10,150 nt of DNA. Origin: Gemmatimonadota bacterium. Lineage in GTDB: Bacteria > Gemmatimonadota > Gemmatimonadetes > Longimicrobiales > RSA9. Each line of letters begins with the position of its first letter. The first letter of the stretch is position 1. The position numbers were made by a program, and so were the translations under genes. The DNA lies in NCBI GenBank assembly GCA_019689775.1, contig JADGGV010000102.1, positions 1-10,150 of the forward strand. Direction: 5' to 3'. A model generated the notes under the pieces. It worked only from the letters and a program-made list of their open reading frames with translations, was not told where the DNA came from and did no database searches. This document shows, piece by piece, positions 1 through 6,924 of the stretch.

Positions 1-13
1 GGTTTTGGGTTTA

Positions 14-61
14 CCCCCCCCCACCCCGCCCCCCCGGGGCGCGGGGGGGGGGCCCCGGGGG
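14..61. repeat. C/G homopolymer tract at window edge
   Basis: A run of nine C (14-22) is followed by shorter C runs to 35. G runs then follow, including ten G at 43-52 and five at 57-61. The two halves are roughly self-complementary and would fold back on themselves. No gene is visible in 1-87. The tract lies just downstream of the stop of the leftward lipoprotein gene, so a GC-rich terminator hairpin is possible, but there is no T tract on either side. The extreme homopolymers at the very start of the window look more like poor-quality sequence at a contig end. Confidence 0.5.
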
Positions 62-87
62 CGCATCCACATCCCGGGGCACGGCAC

Positions 88-996
88 TTACCGCCGCGCC
101 ACCTCCACCTCGATCGGCGAGTCGGTCCGCAGCACGACCTTGTCCCCGGCCTGGAGCACGGCGTCGACGTCCGCCGTGCCCATGGCGATCGCCGTGCCGG
201 CGGCCGCGCCGATGACCGCGCCCTTGATCGCGCCCTTGGTGTTGTGGCCGAGGATCCGGCCGAGGATCGCGCCGGCGGCGGCGCCGGCGGCGGCCTTGCC
301 GACGTTCTGGCCGGTCGTCGAGCGCGAGACGCGCTGCGGGTTCGCCTCGATCACGGTGGCGCTCATCGGGTAGGTCTTGCCGCCGAACTCGATGCTCTCG
401 AAGGCGAGCTTGAGGATCGCGGTCTCGCCCACGTGGTCGGACTTGGCGACCTCGGTGACGCGGCCGTGGACGGCGGCGCCGGCGGGGACGAGGACGCGGC
501 CGTCGTCGGCGAGGATCGGGGCCGAGAGCGTGCCGGAGAACGCGTCGCCCGGCTGGTTCGTGCGCGTCGACAGCGTCTGGTTCAGCGTGACCGAGAACGT
601 GGTGCCGACCGGCACGGCGGCGACGGCGGGGCCGGGCGCGGGCGCCGCGGGCGCCGGCGCGGGCTCGGCGGGCGGCTCACGGCGGGCGGGCGGCGTCGGC
701 CGCCGGCGCACCGGCGGCGGCATCTCGCGACGCGGCTCGGGCCGTGGCTCGTCCCTGGGCGCCGGCGCGGCGACGGGGCCTGGCTCGGGCTCCGCCGCGG
801 CGACGGGCGGGCTCGCGACCGCGGTGTCCTGGAAAGTGGGCGTGGCGCTGTCCCTCTGGAGGGCCAACTCGAGATCGCGGCTCAGCTCGTCGTTGCGCAG
901 TGCGCTGCGGTCGGCGGACCGGTCGGAGCACGCGGCCGGGATCGTCAGCAGCGGCACGGCCAGCAGGAGCGCCGCGGTGTTCGATGCTCGGGACAT
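88..996 (-). CDS. Putative envelope lipoprotein with Pro-rich spacer and C-terminal glycine zipper
   Basis: The product is a 302-residue protein starting at the ATG at 996, with GAGGAG just upstream. The N-terminus has a hydrophobic segment (about residues 8-22) ending at Cys23 in the context IPAAC. This resembles a lipobox, although Pro at -3 is atypical, so lipidation is likely rather than certain. Residues about 62-127 are rich in Pro, Ala, Glu and Arg and look like a disordered spacer. Residues about 128-220 look beta-rich, with the phrases VPVGTTFSV and VLVPAGAAVHGRV; this pattern is common in envelope proteins and vaguely recalls VirB10/TrbI-type beta domains. Residues about 233-273 form a glycine zipper of small residues with Gly/Ala at regular spacing, a type seen in outer-membrane-associated proteins. 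A short beta-like tail ends the protein. I do not recognise a specific family. An envelope structural role is inferred. It is transcribed away from the ABC operon. Confidence 0.85.
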   Translation of the reverse strand: MSRASNTAALLLAVPLLTIPAACSDRSADRSALRNDELSRDLELALQRDSATPTFQDTAVASPPVAAAEPEPGPVAAPAPRDEPRPEPRREMPPPVRRRPTPPARREPPAEPAPAPAAPAPGPAVAAVPVGTTFSVTLNQTLSTRTNQPGDAFSGTLSAPILADDGRVLVPAGAAVHGRVTEVAKSDHVGETAILKLAFESIEFGGKTYPMSATVIEANPQRVSRSTTGQNVGKAAAGAAAGAILGRILGHNTKGAIKGAVIGAAAGTAIAMGTADVDAVLQAGDKVVLRTDSPIEVEVARR

Positions 997-1019
997 CGGC
1001 TTCTCCTCGGGGTATTCGC

Positions 1020-1048
1020 TTGAACGGAGCCCGACCGCCGGGTAGATT
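1020..1048 (+). promoter_or_regulatory. Candidate sigma70-type promoter for the rightward ABC operon
   Basis: TTGAAC (1020-1025) and TAGATT (1043-1048) are separated by 17 bp. Each matches the classical -35 and -10 hexamers at 4 of 6 positions. This is one of the few AT-containing patches in the 997-1191 intergenic region. The implied leader before the ATG at 1192 is about 135 bases. This is motif reading only. Confidence 0.3.
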
Positions 1049-1070
1049 CGCCGGATCGGACCACCGGTCG

Positions 1071-1099
1071 AGCGTACTGTCGGCCCTGGAAAAAGGCAA
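1071..1099 (-). promoter_or_regulatory. Candidate sigma70-type promoter for the leftward lipoprotein gene
   Basis: On the minus strand, TTGCCT (1099-1094) and TACGCT (1076-1071) are separated by 17 bp. They match the classical hexamers at 4 and 3 of 6 positions. The predicted transcript would start near 1064, leaving a leader of about 68 bases before the ATG at 996. The site faces the rightward candidate at 1020-1048, so the two predicted start regions nearly touch. Confidence 0.25.
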
Positions 1100-1191
1100 T
1101 GCATGTGCCAGGCGGGCCGCGGCGAAGTTCCAGGGCGCGGCCCGCTCCTGTGTCCGGCCGGCGCGGCGCGCCCCGGCCGGGGAAAGACCGG

Positions 1192-2973
1192 ATGAAGCAG
1201 CTTCGCACCCTCCTTCCCTACCTGCGGCCGTACCGGCGCGCGATCGTCGGCGGCCTGGCGCTCGTCGTCGTCTCGAACGTCTTCGCGGTCTGGACGCCGG
1301 ACCTGGTAGGGCGGGCGATCGACATGGTGCAGCAGCCGGGCGCGACGCGCGGCCGGCTGCTGGGCTACGCCGTCCTGATCGTCGGCGTGGCGATCCTGGG
1401 CGGCATCGGCCGGTTTGGGATGCGGCAGCTCCTGAACGGCTACAGCCGCCGGGTAGAGACCGACCTGCGCCAGGCGCTGTTCGATCACCTGCTGCGCCTG
1501 GACGCCGGCTTCTACGGCCGCTCCCGCACCGGCGACCTGATGAGCCGCGCGACGAACGACACACAGGTCGTGCGGATGGCGGTCGGGCCGGCGATCATGT
1601 ACCTGGTCAACACCGTCGTCGCATCGGTGCTCACGCTGGCGGTCATGGTGCGCATCAGCCCGCGGCTGACGGTGCTGTCGGTCGTGCCGCTCGCCCTGCT
1701 GCCGCCGGCGATGATCTTCTTCGGGCGACGCATCCACCGCCAGTCGGAGGCGATCCAGGAGCACTTCGGCACGCTCTCGACGATGGTGCAGGAGAACCTG
1801 GCCGGCGCGCGCATCGTGCGCGCGTACCGGCAGGAGGCGCAGCAGGCCGAGGAGTTCGACGCGCTGAACCGGGAGTACCTGGCGCGGAACATGGCGCTCG
1901 CGCACACGTCGGGCATCTTCTCGCCGTTGCTGACGTTCCTGGCCGGGCTCGGCGCCGTCATCGTCGTCTGGGTCGGCGGACGCGAGGCGATGGCGGGGCG
2001 GATCTCGGTGGGCGACTTCGTCGAGTTCGCGATGTACCTGGCGATGCTCACCTGGCCGATGATCGCGCTCGGCTGGGTGATCAACCTGTTCCAGCGCGGC
2101 GCCGCCTCGCTCGGCCGGCTGAACGCGATCCTGCGCACGGAGCCGGCGATCCGCGCGCCGGCCGAGCCCGTCCGGCTCGCGCAGGTGCGCGGCGAGATCG
2201 AGTTCCGCGACGTCACGTTCCGCTACCCGGGCACGGAGCGCGACGTGCTGCACCACGTCTCGTTCCGCATCCCGGCGGGGAAGACCGCGGCGCTGGTCGG
2301 GCCGACCGGCGCCGGGAAGTCGACCGTCGTGGCGCTGCTCGAGCGGCTCTACGACCCGACGGGCGGAACCGTGCTGCTGGACGGCGTGCCGCTCCCCGAG
2401 CTGTCGCTCGAGCAGCTCCGCGGCGCGATCGGCGTCGTGCCGCAGGAGGCGTTCGTCTTCTCGGAGACGATCGCGGAGAACATCGCGCTCGGCGTGCCCG
2501 CGGGCGCATCCCGCGAGGTCGTGGTGCGCGAGGCCGCCCGCGTCGCCCAGCTCGACGAGACGGTCTCCGCGTTCCCGGCCGGCTACGAGACGCGGCTCGG
2601 CGAGCGTGGCGTGAACCTTTCCGGTGGGCAACGGCAGCGGACGACGCTGGCGCGGGCGATCGCGCGCGACCCGCGCGTGCTGATCCTCGACGATGCGCTC
2701 TCCGCGGTGGACACGCACACGGAGACGCGGATCCTCCAGGGGCTGCGCCGGGTGCTCGAGGGTCGGACCGCGTTGATCGTGAGCCACCGCGTCACCGCGG
2801 TCATGAACGCGGACCTGATCCTGGTCATGGACGACGGCCGGATCGTCGAGCGCGGCACGCACGCGGAGCTGCTGGCGCGCAAGGGGCTGTACGCGACGCT
2901 GCTGCACCGCCAGATCCTGGAGGAGGAGCTGGACGACGGGGCGCCGCTTGCCGCGGCCTCGGGCGAGGTCTAG
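1192..2973 (+). CDS. ABC-type half-exporter (fused membrane and ATPase domains), MdlA/TM287-like
   Basis: The product is a 593-residue inner-membrane ABC exporter half. The chosen ATG at 1192 follows GGGGAAAG and gives the family's usual length; an in-frame upstream start at 1099 would add a 31-residue Arg/Pro-rich stretch that looks untranslated. Six hydrophobic segments lie near residues 17-36, 58-76, 133-152, 158-178, 244-262 and 278-300. The nucleotide-binding domain follows: A-loop Tyr345, Walker A GPTGAGKST (370-378), Q-loop Gln418, signature LSGGQ (476-480), Walker B VLILDD (496-501), D-loop SAVD and H-loop His532. Asp501 replaces the usual catalytic Glu. In known heterodimeric exporters (TM287 of TM287/288, and E. 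coli MdlA) this marks the half with the degenerate ATP site, so a partner half is expected, but none is in the window. The substrate cannot be read from the sequence; lipid or drug export is typical of the family. It is the first gene of a probable operon. Confidence 0.95.
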   Translation: MKQLRTLLPYLRPYRRAIVGGLALVVVSNVFAVWTPDLVGRAIDMVQQPGATRGRLLGYAVLIVGVAILGGIGRFGMRQLLNGYSRRVETDLRQALFDHLLRLDAGFYGRSRTGDLMSRATNDTQVVRMAVGPAIMYLVNTVVASVLTLAVMVRISPRLTVLSVVPLALLPPAMIFFGRRIHRQSEAIQEHFGTLSTMVQENLAGARIVRAYRQEAQQAEEFDALNREYLARNMALAHTSGIFSPLLTFLAGLGAVIVVWVGGREAMAGRISVGDFVEFAMYLAMLTWPMIALGWVINLFQRGAASLGRLNAILRTEPAIRAPAEPVRLAQVRGEIEFRDVTFRYPGTERDVLHHVSFRIPAGKTAALVGPTGAGKSTVVALLERLYDPTGGTVLLDGVPLPELSLEQLRGAIGVVPQEAFVFSETIAENIALGVPAGASREVVVREAARVAQLDETVSAFPAGYETRLGERGVNLSGGQRQRTTLARAIARDPRVLILDDALSAVDTHTETRILQGLRRVLEGRTALIVSHRVTAVMNADLILVMDDGRIVERGTHAELLARKGLYATLLHRQILEEELDDGAPLAAASGEV

Positions 2974-2986
2974 CTTTGCGCGACCG

Positions 2987-3364
2987 ATGACGACATCCTC
3001 GCTGCGCACCATCCTGCTGGTCGAGGACGACTCCCTCCTGCGCGATGCGTTCCGGCTGCTGCTCGAGGATGTCGGCTACCGCGTGCGCGAGGCCGGCACG
3101 GCGGCCGAGGCCCTGACGGCCGCGGCGGAGGTGACGCCGTCGCTGGTGCTGCTGGACCTCGGGCTGCCGGACGCGCCCGGGCTCGACGTCGCCCGCGGGC
3201 TACGCGCCGCGCCGGCGACGCGCGAGACGCCGATCGTCGCGCTGACCGGCCGGGTCGGCGCCGAGGAGAAGCGGCTCTGCCTCGAGGCGGGCTGCAACTA
3301 CTACCTCGCCAAGCCGGTCGAGCCCCGCCAGCTCCTGCGGCGCATCTCCGAGGTGCTCGGCTAG
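2987..3364 (+). CDS. Stand-alone receiver-domain response regulator (CheY-like)
   Basis: This 125-residue protein is a receiver domain and nothing else. After a short N-terminus the first strand ILLVEDD (about 9-15) supplies the acidic pocket (Glu13, Asp14). The phosphoacceptor is Asp57 in LVLLDLGLPD, the switch Thr is Thr87 in VALTG, and the conserved Lys is Lys109 in the LAKP motif. All key residues are present, so it should accept phosphate from a histidine kinase. There is no output domain, so it would act by protein contact or in a phosphorelay. The ATG at 2987 was chosen because it places the first strand at the usual distance; an in-frame ATG at 2948 would overlap the ABC gene and add an Arg-rich tail. 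No strong ribosome binding site is visible. It starts 13 nt after the ABC stop and ends 12 nt before the phosphatase-like gene, so translational coupling is plausible. No kinase gene is in the window. Confidence 0.9.
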   Translation: MTTSSLRTILLVEDDSLLRDAFRLLLEDVGYRVREAGTAAEALTAAAEVTPSLVLLDLGLPDAPGLDVARGLRAAPATRETPIVALTGRVGAEEKRLCLEAGCNYYLAKPVEPRQLLRRISEVLG

Positions 3365-3376
3365 GCGACGGGGTCG

Positions 3377-5134
3377 ATGCCGACGCCCGCGGTCAGCCGG
3401 CTGCGCCGCCTCCGCCGCGCGCTCTACCGCCTCTACTACCGCGTCAAGTACGTCCCCTTCGCCGCGGAGCGCCGGCGCCGGCGCGAGGACGAGCGCCGCG
3501 GCTTCGTCGTCATCCAGATCGACGCGCTCGCGCACGAGGACCTGGAGCGCGCGCTGCGCCGGGGCTGGATGCCGAACCTGCGACGCCTGCTCGAGAAGCA
3601 CGGCTGGGAGCTGCGCCGCTACCCGGCGGGGCTGCCGAGCGCGACGCCCGCGGCGCAGGCCGCGATCTTCTACGGCACGAAGGAGCGGATCCCGGCGTTC
3701 CGGTTCTACGAGAAGGAGGACCGGCGCGTCGTGATCGGCTCGCAGCCGTCGTCGATGCAGTACATCCGCGACCGGCTCCCCTCGGACGGCGTGCTCGCCG
3801 GCGGCTCGAGCTACGTCAACCTCTACGACGGCGGCGCGGCGCGCGCGGTCTTCACGCTCTCGGACCGGAAGCGGCAGACGCTGCTCGGCAAGATGGGCGG
3901 CAGCCGGCTGGCGCTGCTCCTGCTGCTGCATCCGCTGCGCATGGCGCGCATGGTGCTCGCCGGCCTCTGGACGTACCTCCTGGAGGAGCGCGACCGGCTG
4001 ATCAGCCAGATGCGCGGGCGCTCGACGTTCTACTGGTGGTACCTGCCGCTCATGCACATCGGCACGAACGTCGTGCTGCGCGAGCTCCAGACGCTGACCG
4101 TGCTCCTCGACATCTACACGGGCGTCCCCGCGATCTACACGACGTACAACCTGTACGACGAGTTCGCGCACCACTTCGGGCCGTCCTCGCGCACCGCGCT
4201 CAAGAACCTGAAGTACCTGGATGCGCGCATCGGCGAGATCCTGCGCATGCTGCACCGGCTGCCGGGCCGCCCCTACGACCTCTACATCCTGAGCGACCAC
4301 GGCCAGACGCCGTCCGTGCCGTACCGCGTCCGCTACGGCGAGACGCTCGGCGACACGATCCTCGCCGCGGTCCGCCACGGCGTGACCGCGATCGCCACGG
4401 TCGGCGGCTACGCGCCCTCGGGGGAGGGGCTGGAGCTGCTCGTGCGCGAGCTGGAGGAGGTGTCGGCGACGTCGTCGAGGCCGGCGCGCCACCTCGGGCT
4501 GCGGCTCAGCCGCTGGCTGCGCAGCCACTACAAGCTGTTCCCGCTCGTCGCCGAGACGGTGCGCGTCTCGGAGAAGGACCAGCTCGTGGTGACGTACTCC
4601 TCGTCGCTGGCGCACGTCTACTGGACGGAGCCGGCGCGGCCGCTCGGCCTCGCCGAGATCCGCGCCGACCCGCAGCGCCGCGCGCTCTACTACTTCCTCG
4701 TCGCGCACCGCGGGATCGGGCCGGTCGTGACGCGCCTGCTCGACGGCGCGCACGTCGAGACGCCGGCGGGGCGCGCGCTGCTCGCGGCGGACGGCACGTA
4801 CGAGGTGCTGGAAGGCGCCGATCCGCTGGAGGGCTACGCCACGGGCGACGTCGAGCGGCGAGCGCTCCTCGACCTCGTGCGCATGCCGAACGCCGGCGAC
4901 CTGGTGCTGATCGGGGCGTACGACCCGACCACCGACCGGTGCGTCTGCTTCGATGACCAGGTCGGCGCGCACGGCGGCCTGGGCGGCCGCCAGTTCTGGC
5001 CGTTCCTGTTGACGGCGCCGGGCGTGGTGCCCGAACACTACGAGATCCGCGACCCGCTGGACCTGCACCCGCTGCTGGCGCGGTACCGCGCCGGGCGCGG
5101 GCAAGGCGACGATCGCGGGACGGGGAGTTCCTGA
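3377..5134 (+). CDS. Alkaline-phosphatase-superfamily protein (type I phosphodiesterase/nucleotide pyrophosphatase-like)
   Basis: This 585-residue protein resembles the type I phosphodiesterase/nucleotide pyrophosphatase branch of the alkaline phosphatase superfamily. Likely active-site elements appear in the family order. These are metal-ligand Asp49 in VIQIDAL; Thr90 in LPSATPAAQA as the probable nucleophile; Asp261 and His265 in YDEFAHHFGP; Asp307-His308 in LSDHGQ; and His532 in GAHGGLGG. The phrase IPAFRFYEKED matches a subgroup that, in Actinobacteria, is often found with holin-like membrane domains; that link is from memory. No signal peptide is seen. The N-terminus is strongly basic (Arg/Lys to about residue 41), suggesting a cytoplasmic or membrane-apposed protein. 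Hydrophobic stretches near 178-202 and 218-254 lie between the nucleophile and the second metal-ligand set. The substrate is unknown; a phosphodiester such as a lipid headgroup or nucleotide is possible. It starts 12 nt after the receiver gene and is probably the last gene of the ABC operon. Confidence 0.85.
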   Translation: MPTPAVSRLRRLRRALYRLYYRVKYVPFAAERRRRREDERRGFVVIQIDALAHEDLERALRRGWMPNLRRLLEKHGWELRRYPAGLPSATPAAQAAIFYGTKERIPAFRFYEKEDRRVVIGSQPSSMQYIRDRLPSDGVLAGGSSYVNLYDGGAARAVFTLSDRKRQTLLGKMGGSRLALLLLLHPLRMARMVLAGLWTYLLEERDRLISQMRGRSTFYWWYLPLMHIGTNVVLRELQTLTVLLDIYTGVPAIYTTYNLYDEFAHHFGPSSRTALKNLKYLDARIGEILRMLHRLPGRPYDLYILSDHGQTPSVPYRVRYGETLGDTILAAVRHGVTAIATVGGYAPSGEGLELLVRELEEVSATSSRPARHLGLRLSRWLRSHYKLFPLVAETVRVSEKDQLVVTYSSSLAHVYWTEPARPLGLAEIRADPQRRALYYFLVAHRGIGPVVTRLLDGAHVETPAGRALLAADGTYEVLEGADPLEGYATGDVERRALLDLVRMPNAGDLVLIGAYDPTTDRCVCFDDQVGAHGGLGGRQFWPFLLTAPGVVPEHYEIRDPLDLHPLLARYRAGRGQGDDRGTGSS

Positions 5135-5153
5135 GCGGGGAGGCTGCGCCCGC
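5135..5153. terminator. Possible weak bidirectional terminator hairpin
   Basis: GCGGG (5135-5139) and CCCGC (5149-5153) can pair across a nine-base loop in the 23-bp gap between two convergent genes. No T tract follows on either strand, and a five-pair stem is easily found by chance at this base composition. Position is the main argument. Confidence 0.2.
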
Positions 5154-5157
5154 CGCG

Positions 5158-6801
5158 CTAGCGCCGCACGCCCGGCGCCGGCCGGTCCGTGAGCGTCCGC
5201 AGGAACGCCACGAGCTGGTCCTCCTCGCGGTCCGTCAGCCCGAGCTGCCCGACCGTCGAGTCCACGTTCACGCCCACCTCCGGCGCCGGCCAGCAGCGGA
5301 CCTTCTCGCCCGGATCGTTCTCGCCCTTGCAGCGCGGGAGCACGTCGCGCGTGTTGTAGAAGTGCACGACCTCCTTCAGGCTCTTCAGGTAGCCGTTGTG
5401 CATGTACGCGCGGACGAAGCCCGGGCGGGGGCGCATGTCGACGTTGCGGAGCGTCGGCACCCGGAACGCGCCGTCGAGCTTGTCGGCCAGCCCCGCCCAC
5501 GCGCGGTTCGGGTTGCCCTTCGAGCGCAGGAAGCCGGCGACGCCGTGGTCGACGAACGCGGCGCCGTCGGGGTTCGGCGTGAACCCCGACGGCGTCGGCT
5601 TGGTCTCGCAGTAGAAGCGCAGCGCCGGGTTGCGCGGCACGCCGAGGTTGGCGGCGGTGAAGTCGGTGAACAGCGGCGCGACGTCCGTGGCGTCGGCGGG
5701 GGCGACCGTCCCGCGCCCGGGCGTGCGGGCGGCCGGCGCGGGCTGGACCGCGTCCGTCGCCGGCGGCGTCGCGGCCGCGATCGGGCGGGCGGCCGCCGGC
5801 CCGGCCTGCGTCCCGTCGAGGTGGCACCTGTTGCACCGCGCCTTGCCGCGGAACAGCGCCCACCCGGCCTGCTCGTCCGGGGTAAGCACCGGCTGCGCGG
5901 GGTGTGCCAGCGCGGAATCGAACTTCGACGAGAACGGGCTGACCCCGGGCGACGCCTCGTAGGAGGCAATCGCGAGCGCCATGGCGTCGTAGGTCGCGGA
6001 CGCGATCCCTCGCGACTTCGGATCCAGGTGCACGGGGAACGGGTCGTTGGCGGGCGGCGGTCCCGGCGTCGCACACACGCGCTCGACGTCCGCCGGCCAG
6101 GCGATCTGGAACGCCTGCGCGCCGTAGACCTTCTCGAACAACGCGCGGTACGGGCGGCGCGACATCAGGTAGACCACGCACGCCGGGTCCGCCAGCGCCA
6201 TCTCGAGCGAGTTCGTCGGCGGCCCCTGCGCCTGCTCCGCCGCCGGGTTCGCCAGCCGCACGCCCGTCGCCCGCATGTCCCAGAAGTTGCCGCCGTACAG
6301 ATCCCGCTGCGTGCGGTTGTAGTGGAGGCGCGGCGCGAAGGCCGCGTACGCGACGCTCTGCGGCTTGCGCGGACTGACCGCCTGCCCCGTCGAGTTCACG
6401 TAGGCGACGATCGTCTTGTTGATCGTCTCGATCCCGCCCGTGAACCCGGCCCGCGGATCGTGGCATTCCGCACACGACATGTTGTGGTCCACGGACAGCG
6501 TCTTGTCGTAGAAGAGCATCTTCCCGAGGAGCGCGACCTGCACGTCCAGCCCCTCAGGCGGCCTCGCCTGCGCATCGGCGACCGTGGCCGCGAAGGTCGA
6601 GTCGATCTCCCGGCGCAGCCGGACGGCATCGGGATCCTGCGTCAGGAGCGCCCGCAGGTCCACGCCCGGCGAGCACGCCGCCCGCACGGCGGCCCCCGCC
6701 CGGGGCGGGCACCCCACCGCGGGCGCGGCGTGCCCACCGACCAGCGCCACGAGCGACGTCGCGCCGATCCCCGCGAGCCGCGTGAGTCTACGGATGGCCA
6801 T
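5158..6801 (-). CDS. Exported di-haem cytochrome c peroxidase/MauG-family protein
   Basis: The 547-residue protein starts at the ATG at 6801, eight bases after a strong AGGAGGG. It has a typical Sec signal: basic residues at 4-8, a hydrophobic core at about 9-22, and a likely cleavage near 26-30. Two covalent haem sites are visible: CAECH (110-114), in the phrase MSCAECHDPRAGFTGG, and CNRCH (323-327). These two sites, together with GKMLFYDKTLS and the C-terminal MHNGYLKSLKEVVHFYN, are characteristic of bacterial di-haem cytochrome c peroxidases and MauG relatives. It should act in the periplasm, reducing hydrogen peroxide or oxidising a partner. At 547 residues it is much longer than classical CcpA (about 320-350). 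Part of the excess is a Pro/Ala-rich insert at about 331-375, just after the second haem site, and part is sequence between the haem domains. Several non-haem cysteines (209, 243, 398, 491, 503) could form disulfides. No partner cytochrome or amine dehydrogenase gene is adjacent, so peroxidase versus MauG-like function is open. Confidence 0.93.
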   Translation of the reverse strand: MAIRRLTRLAGIGATSLVALVGGHAAPAVGCPPRAGAAVRAACSPGVDLRALLTQDPDAVRLRREIDSTFAATVADAQARPPEGLDVQVALLGKMLFYDKTLSVDHNMSCAECHDPRAGFTGGIETINKTIVAYVNSTGQAVSPRKPQSVAYAAFAPRLHYNRTQRDLYGGNFWDMRATGVRLANPAAEQAQGPPTNSLEMALADPACVVYLMSRRPYRALFEKVYGAQAFQIAWPADVERVCATPGPPPANDPFPVHLDPKSRGIASATYDAMALAIASYEASPGVSPFSSKFDSALAHPAQPVLTPDEQAGWALFRGKARCNRCHLDGTQAGPAAARPIAAATPPATDAVQPAPAARTPGRGTVAPADATDVAPLFTDFTAANLGVPRNPALRFYCETKPTPSGFTPNPDGAAFVDHGVAGFLRSKGNPNRAWAGLADKLDGAFRVPTLRNVDMRPRPGFVRAYMHNGYLKSLKEVVHFYNTRDVLPRCKGENDPGEKVRCWPAPEVGVNVDSTVGQLGLTDREEDQLVAFLRTLTDRPAPGVRR

Positions 6802-6808
6802 GGCCGTA

Positions 6809-6815
6809 CCCTCCT
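6809..6815 (-). promoter_or_regulatory. Strong ribosome binding site of the di-haem peroxidase gene
   Basis: AGGAGGG on the minus strand sits seven to eight bases before the ATG at 6801. It decides this start over an in-frame upstream start at 7047, which would prepend 82 Arg/Pro-rich residues and bury the signal peptide. Confidence 0.75.
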
Positions 6816-6845
6816 GCCTTCGCTGCACGCCACCGTCCGGCGGGC

Positions 6846-6870
6846 GCACGGCGCGGCTCCGCGGCCGTGC
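6846..6870 (-). other. Possible leader hairpin upstream of the peroxidase gene
   Basis: GCACGGC and GCCGTGC form a seven-pair stem around an 11-base GC-rich loop that can pair further inside. It lies 45-69 bases before the peroxidase ATG, so it would be in the mRNA leader if transcription starts near the upstream palindrome. No known riboswitch or leader class is recognised. Confidence 0.25.
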
Positions 6871-6924
6871 CGACGCCCGCGCCGCGATGCAGGCGAAGTT
6901 GGGAGGTCGGGAGCGGGAGGGGTG

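Noticed and set aside
1099..1191. N-terminal extension of the ABC protein from the ATG at 1099
   Set aside because: The 31 extra residues are Arg/Pro/Gly-rich, unlike ABC exporter N-termini, and the ATG at 1192 has a better upstream purine-rich site and gives the normal length.
744..2990. A 748-codon rightward open frame overlapping the ABC gene
   Set aside because: It is the out-of-frame shadow of the ABC exporter, with low-complexity Arg/Ala sequence and no motifs.
88..3012. A 974-codon leftward open frame running antisense through the ABC gene into the lipoprotein
   Set aside because: Only the part from 996 to 88 looks like a protein. The rest is Arg-, Asp- and Pro-rich antisense of a clear ABC exporter, as expected at very high GC.
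3200..6475. A 1091-codon leftward open frame across the phosphatase and peroxidase genes
   Set aside because: It is the shadow of two well-supported genes in other frames; its composition is Arg/Ala-rich with no domain features.
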